A DNA stretch of 64,000 bases from Azohydromonas australica DSM 1124 (GTDB lineage Bacteria; Pseudomonadota; Gammaproteobacteria; Burkholderiales; Burkholderiaceae_C), in assembly GCF_000430725.1 (NCBI RefSeq), contig NZ_KE387213.1:130132-194131 (forward strand), read 5' to 3'. The notes below the pieces were generated by a model, which was given only the letters and a program-made list of their open reading frames with translations, did no database searches and had not been told where the DNA came from. Below are positions 60,380-64,000 of the stretch, piece by piece (position 1 is the stretch's first letter; each line of letters starts with the position of its first letter). Made by a program: the position numbers and the translations under genes.

Positions 60380-61111
60380 TCAGCCGAGCGCGCTCACGCC
60401 CAGCCAGGACAGCGCCGCCAGCGGCGCGGTGTCGGCGCGCAGCACGCGCGAGCCCAGCGTCACGGGCATGAAGCCGTGGTCGCGCACGGTGGCCTCCTCG
60501 ACGCTGGAGAGGCCGCCTTCCGGGCCGCTGAGGAAGGTCACGGGCTGCGACAGCGGAGAGGGCACGGCGCGCGGCAGGGGCTGCGTGTCCGCCGCCAGGC
60601 TCAGCACCAGGCGCTGGCCCGGCTCGGCATCGAGCTGCAGCCACTCGTGCAGCGTGCGCATGGGCAGCAGCACCGGCACGCGGTTGCGTCCGCACTGCTC
60701 GCACGCGGACACCGCCACGGCCTGCCAGTGCGCCACCTTGCGCGCGGCGCGCTCGTCGGCCAGGCGCAGCACCGAGCGCTCCATGAGCAGCGGCTGGATG
60801 GCGGCGACGCCGAGCTCGGCGGCCTTTTCCACCAGCGAGTCCATGCGGTCGTTGGCCGGCACGCCCAGCGCCAACGTCACCGGCATGGGCAGCTCGCGCT
60901 CCAGCGGCTCGTGCTCCAGCACCTGCACGCTCACCGAGCGCCGGCCCATCTGCAGCACCTGGGCGCGCCACTGGCCGCCCCGGCCATCGAACAGGGTCAC
61001 GCTGGCGCCCGGCTGCAGGCGCAGTACCTGGACATGACGGGCTGCCGCCTCGGGCAGGTCGATTTCCGCGCCGGCCGACAAGGCCAGCGCCACATGCATA
61101 CGGGGATTCAT
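60380..61111 (-). CDS. rsmE: 16S rRNA (uracil(1498)-N(3))-methyltransferase
   Basis: The 243-residue protein starts at ATG 61111 (MNPRMHVALALSAGAEIDLP). It has the PUA-like N-terminal domain (ARHVQVLRLQPGASVTLFDG) and the SPOUT domain: RMDSLVEKAAELGVAAIQPL, AVAVSACEQCGRNRVPVLLP, TFLSGPEGGLSSVEE and the knot LGSRVLRADTAPLAAL. It methylates U1498 of 16S rRNA. Convergent with the THUMP methyltransferase (37-bp gap) and divergent from the TauE/SafE gene. Confidence 0.97.
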   Translation of the reverse strand: MNPRMHVALALSAGAEIDLPEAAARHVQVLRLQPGASVTLFDGRGGQWRAQVLQMGRRSVSVQVLEHEPLERELPMPVTLALGVPANDRMDSLVEKAAELGVAAIQPLLMERSVLRLADERAARKVAHWQAVAVSACEQCGRNRVPVLLPMRTLHEWLQLDAEPGQRLVLSLAADTQPLPRAVPSPLSQPVTFLSGPEGGLSSVEEATVRDHGFMPVTLGSRVLRADTAPLAALSWLGVSALG

Positions 61112-61200
61112 TGCGGCCGCGAGTGTGCCGCAGCACTGGGCGCCATCCGCGCTGCCGGAGCGCAGAGACGGGTCATCAACGGCTCGAAGGGAGTTTTGGC

Positions 61201-61989
61201 ATGAATTTCGACGCACCGACAACCATTTCGGGCCTGCTGGTGGGCATCGTGGTGGGGCTCACCGGCGTGGGCGGCGGCGCCCTGATGACGCCGATCCTGG
61301 TGCTGTTCTTCGGCATCGCGCCGCAGACGGCCGTGGGTACCGACCTGCTGGTGGCTGCCGTCACCAAGATGTTCGGCACCGCCGTGCACCACCGCCACGG
61401 CAGCGTGGACTGGCAGGTGGTGCGCCGCCTGGCGCTGGGCAGCCTGCCCGCGGCGGCGCTGACGCTGGTGTGGATGCAGTGGTCGGGATCGCAGCGCGTG
61501 AGCGACGGCTTGATCATCAACGCCGTGGCCGTGGCGCTGATGGCCACCGCTGCGGGCATGTTGCTCAAGCCCTGGCTGCACCAGGCCGGGCGCCGCCAGC
61601 GCATCGGCCAGCCCGAGGTGTTCAAGAAGCTGCAGCGCTGGCTGACCTCGGTGGCCGGCGCGGTGCTGGGCGTGCTGGTGACGCTGACCTCCATCGGCGC
61701 CGGCGCACTGGGCACGGTGATGATGGTCCACCTCTACCCGCTGCGGCTGACGCCGCACAAGCTCGTGGGCACCGATCTCGCGCACGCCATCCCGCTGGCG
61801 CTCATCGCTGGCCTGGGCCACCTGTTCATCGGCAACGTCGACGGCACGCTGCTGGTGAACCTGCTGCTGGGCTCCATCCCCGGCGTGCTGCTGGGCTCGA
61901 TGGTGGCCTCCAAGGTGCCCACGCGCTGGGTGCAAGGCTCGATCTCGGTGGTGCTTGTGACGGTGGGCGTGAAGATGCTGCTGCACTGA
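61201..61989 (+). CDS. TauE/SafE-family permease
   Basis: The 262-residue membrane protein starts at ATG 61201 (MNFDAPTTISGLLVGIVVGL). The two-repeat topology is marked by VGLTGVGGGALMTPILVLFF, VGTDLLVAAVTKMFGTAVHH and VTLTSIGAGALGTVMMVHLY. A conserved HHRHGSVDW loop follows the first repeat. It likely carries a sulphur-containing or other small anion. It is not closely similar to the family member at 42125-42886. Confidence 0.93.
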   Translation: MNFDAPTTISGLLVGIVVGLTGVGGGALMTPILVLFFGIAPQTAVGTDLLVAAVTKMFGTAVHHRHGSVDWQVVRRLALGSLPAAALTLVWMQWSGSQRVSDGLIINAVAVALMATAAGMLLKPWLHQAGRRQRIGQPEVFKKLQRWLTSVAGAVLGVLVTLTSIGAGALGTVMMVHLYPLRLTPHKLVGTDLAHAIPLALIAGLGHLFIGNVDGTLLVNLLLGSIPGVLLGSMVASKVPTRWVQGSISVVLVTVGVKMLLH

Positions 61990-62020
61990 GCGCGCAGCCG
62001 ACGCCACCTCTGGACCTCTT

Positions 62021-62044
62021 GAGGCCCCGGCACGCCGGGGCCTC
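62021..62044. terminator. Hairpin between convergent TauE/SafE and fadD genes
   Basis: GAGGCCCCGG / CCGGGGCCTC, a ten-base-pair stem with a CACG loop, in the 69-bp gap between the two stops. T-rich flanks are weak, but position and stability suit a terminator. Confidence 0.6.
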
Positions 62045-62058
62045 GGCCTTTCAGGGCC

Positions 62059-63753
<1,695 letters not shown>

Positions 63754-63864
63754 GTGCCGACAGCGAATCTCAACTGGGGACATTCTGTGCCGCCCCCGCA
63801 GGGCGGGCATGAGGGGATTCGATAGCGGCCCTCGTGCCTGGCGCATGCGAGCCGGACCGGCAAT

Positions 63865-63889
63865 GAAAAAGGCCGCCCGCGGGCGGCCT
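63865..63889 (-). terminator. Intrinsic terminator after pntB
   Basis: The 20-bp perfect palindrome AGGCCGCCCGCGGGCGGCCT is followed on the minus strand by a T-run (complement of AAAAA at 63866-63870), 22 bp past the stop of pntB. Confidence 0.8.
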
Positions 63890-63910
63890 CAGGGCGGGTT
63901 CGCGCCGTGG

Positions 63911-64000
63911 CTACTCCACGGCCTTGACCATGTCCTCCACGACCTTCTTGGCGTCGCCGAAGACCATCATGGTCTTGTCCATGTAGAACAGCTCGTTGTC
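63911..64000 (-). CDS. pntB: NAD(P) transhydrogenase subunit beta, C-terminal end only
   Basis: The complement of the last 90 bases encodes 29 residues and a TAG stop. The sequence NELFYMDKTMMVFGDAKKVV followed by EDMVKAVE is the conserved C-terminus of PntB (the NP/E-LFY-DKTMM-FGDAK motif of its NADP(H)-binding domain). PntB is the subunit that, with PntA, couples proton flow to hydride transfer from NADH to NADP+. The rest lies outside the window. Confidence 0.9.
   Translation of the reverse strand, partial: DNELFYMDKTMMVFGDAKKVVEDMVKAVE

Overview
The window is a 64-kb piece of chromosome from a very GC-rich (roughly 70 percent by eye) Gram-negative bacterium. The gene order dnaA-dnaN-gyrB without recF, the Kdo/Lpt genes, DsbA of the DsbL type, the gene combination around rpoN and the many Comamonadaceae-like proteins point to a betaproteobacterium of the order Burkholderiales, probably Comamonadaceae or a close relative. 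The first gene (a subtilase) and the last (pntB) are cut by the window edges. I saw no rRNA, tRNA, CRISPR array, prophage or insertion sequence. Almost everything is chromosomal backbone with a few accessory insertions.

Left part (1-22.6 kb) is the more variable half. It holds three paralogous secreted S8 proteases (1-6.6 kb), interrupted by a small hypothetical gene and creA. Next come stand-alone metabolic genes (a beta-hydroxyacid dehydrogenase, a metallo-beta-lactamase-fold hydrolase, a polysaccharide pyruvyl transferase, a SYLF lipoprotein). A MerR regulator faces an operon of FAD oxidoreductase plus DUF2256, with regularly spaced direct repeats in the shared promoter. Then follow an SDR without the catalytic tyrosine, a CAP-domain lipoprotein, a patatin, a CsgG-DUF4810-DUF799 lipoprotein operon, a hydratase, two small unknown genes, proteobacterial palindromic repeats and a ScoMcrA-like/DUF3883 putative nuclease beside gyrB.

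Origin part (22.7-33.3 kb): gyrB, dnaN and dnaA run leftward; rpmH, rnpA, yidD, yidC and mnmE run rightward. A perfect DnaA box lies between dnaA and rpmH. A second, less GC-rich 0.77-kb gap after mnmE carries a cluster of near-consensus DnaA boxes, so the exact place of oriC is open.

Right part (33.3-64 kb) is housekeeping: a Nudix and Kef-type antiporter pair; kdsD-kdsC-lptC-SDR for Kdo synthesis and LPS export; a glycine-rich RNA-binding protein; a GMC oxidoreductase; two TauE/SafE permeases; HDOD and glutamine-amidotransferase proteins; and a geranylgeranyl-reductase-family flavoprotein with an FNR-like box upstream. A 2-haloacid dehalogenase-malate synthase G operon faces a LysR regulator. 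Then come PsiF, a Ser/Thr kinase fused to a cyclic-nucleotide-binding domain, argS-SPOR-dsbA, lptA-lptB-rpoN, two rRNA methyltransferases, fadD and the end of pntB. LPS-transport genes are thus split over two loci about 18 kb apart (lptC at 37.7 kb; lptA and lptB at 56-57 kb).
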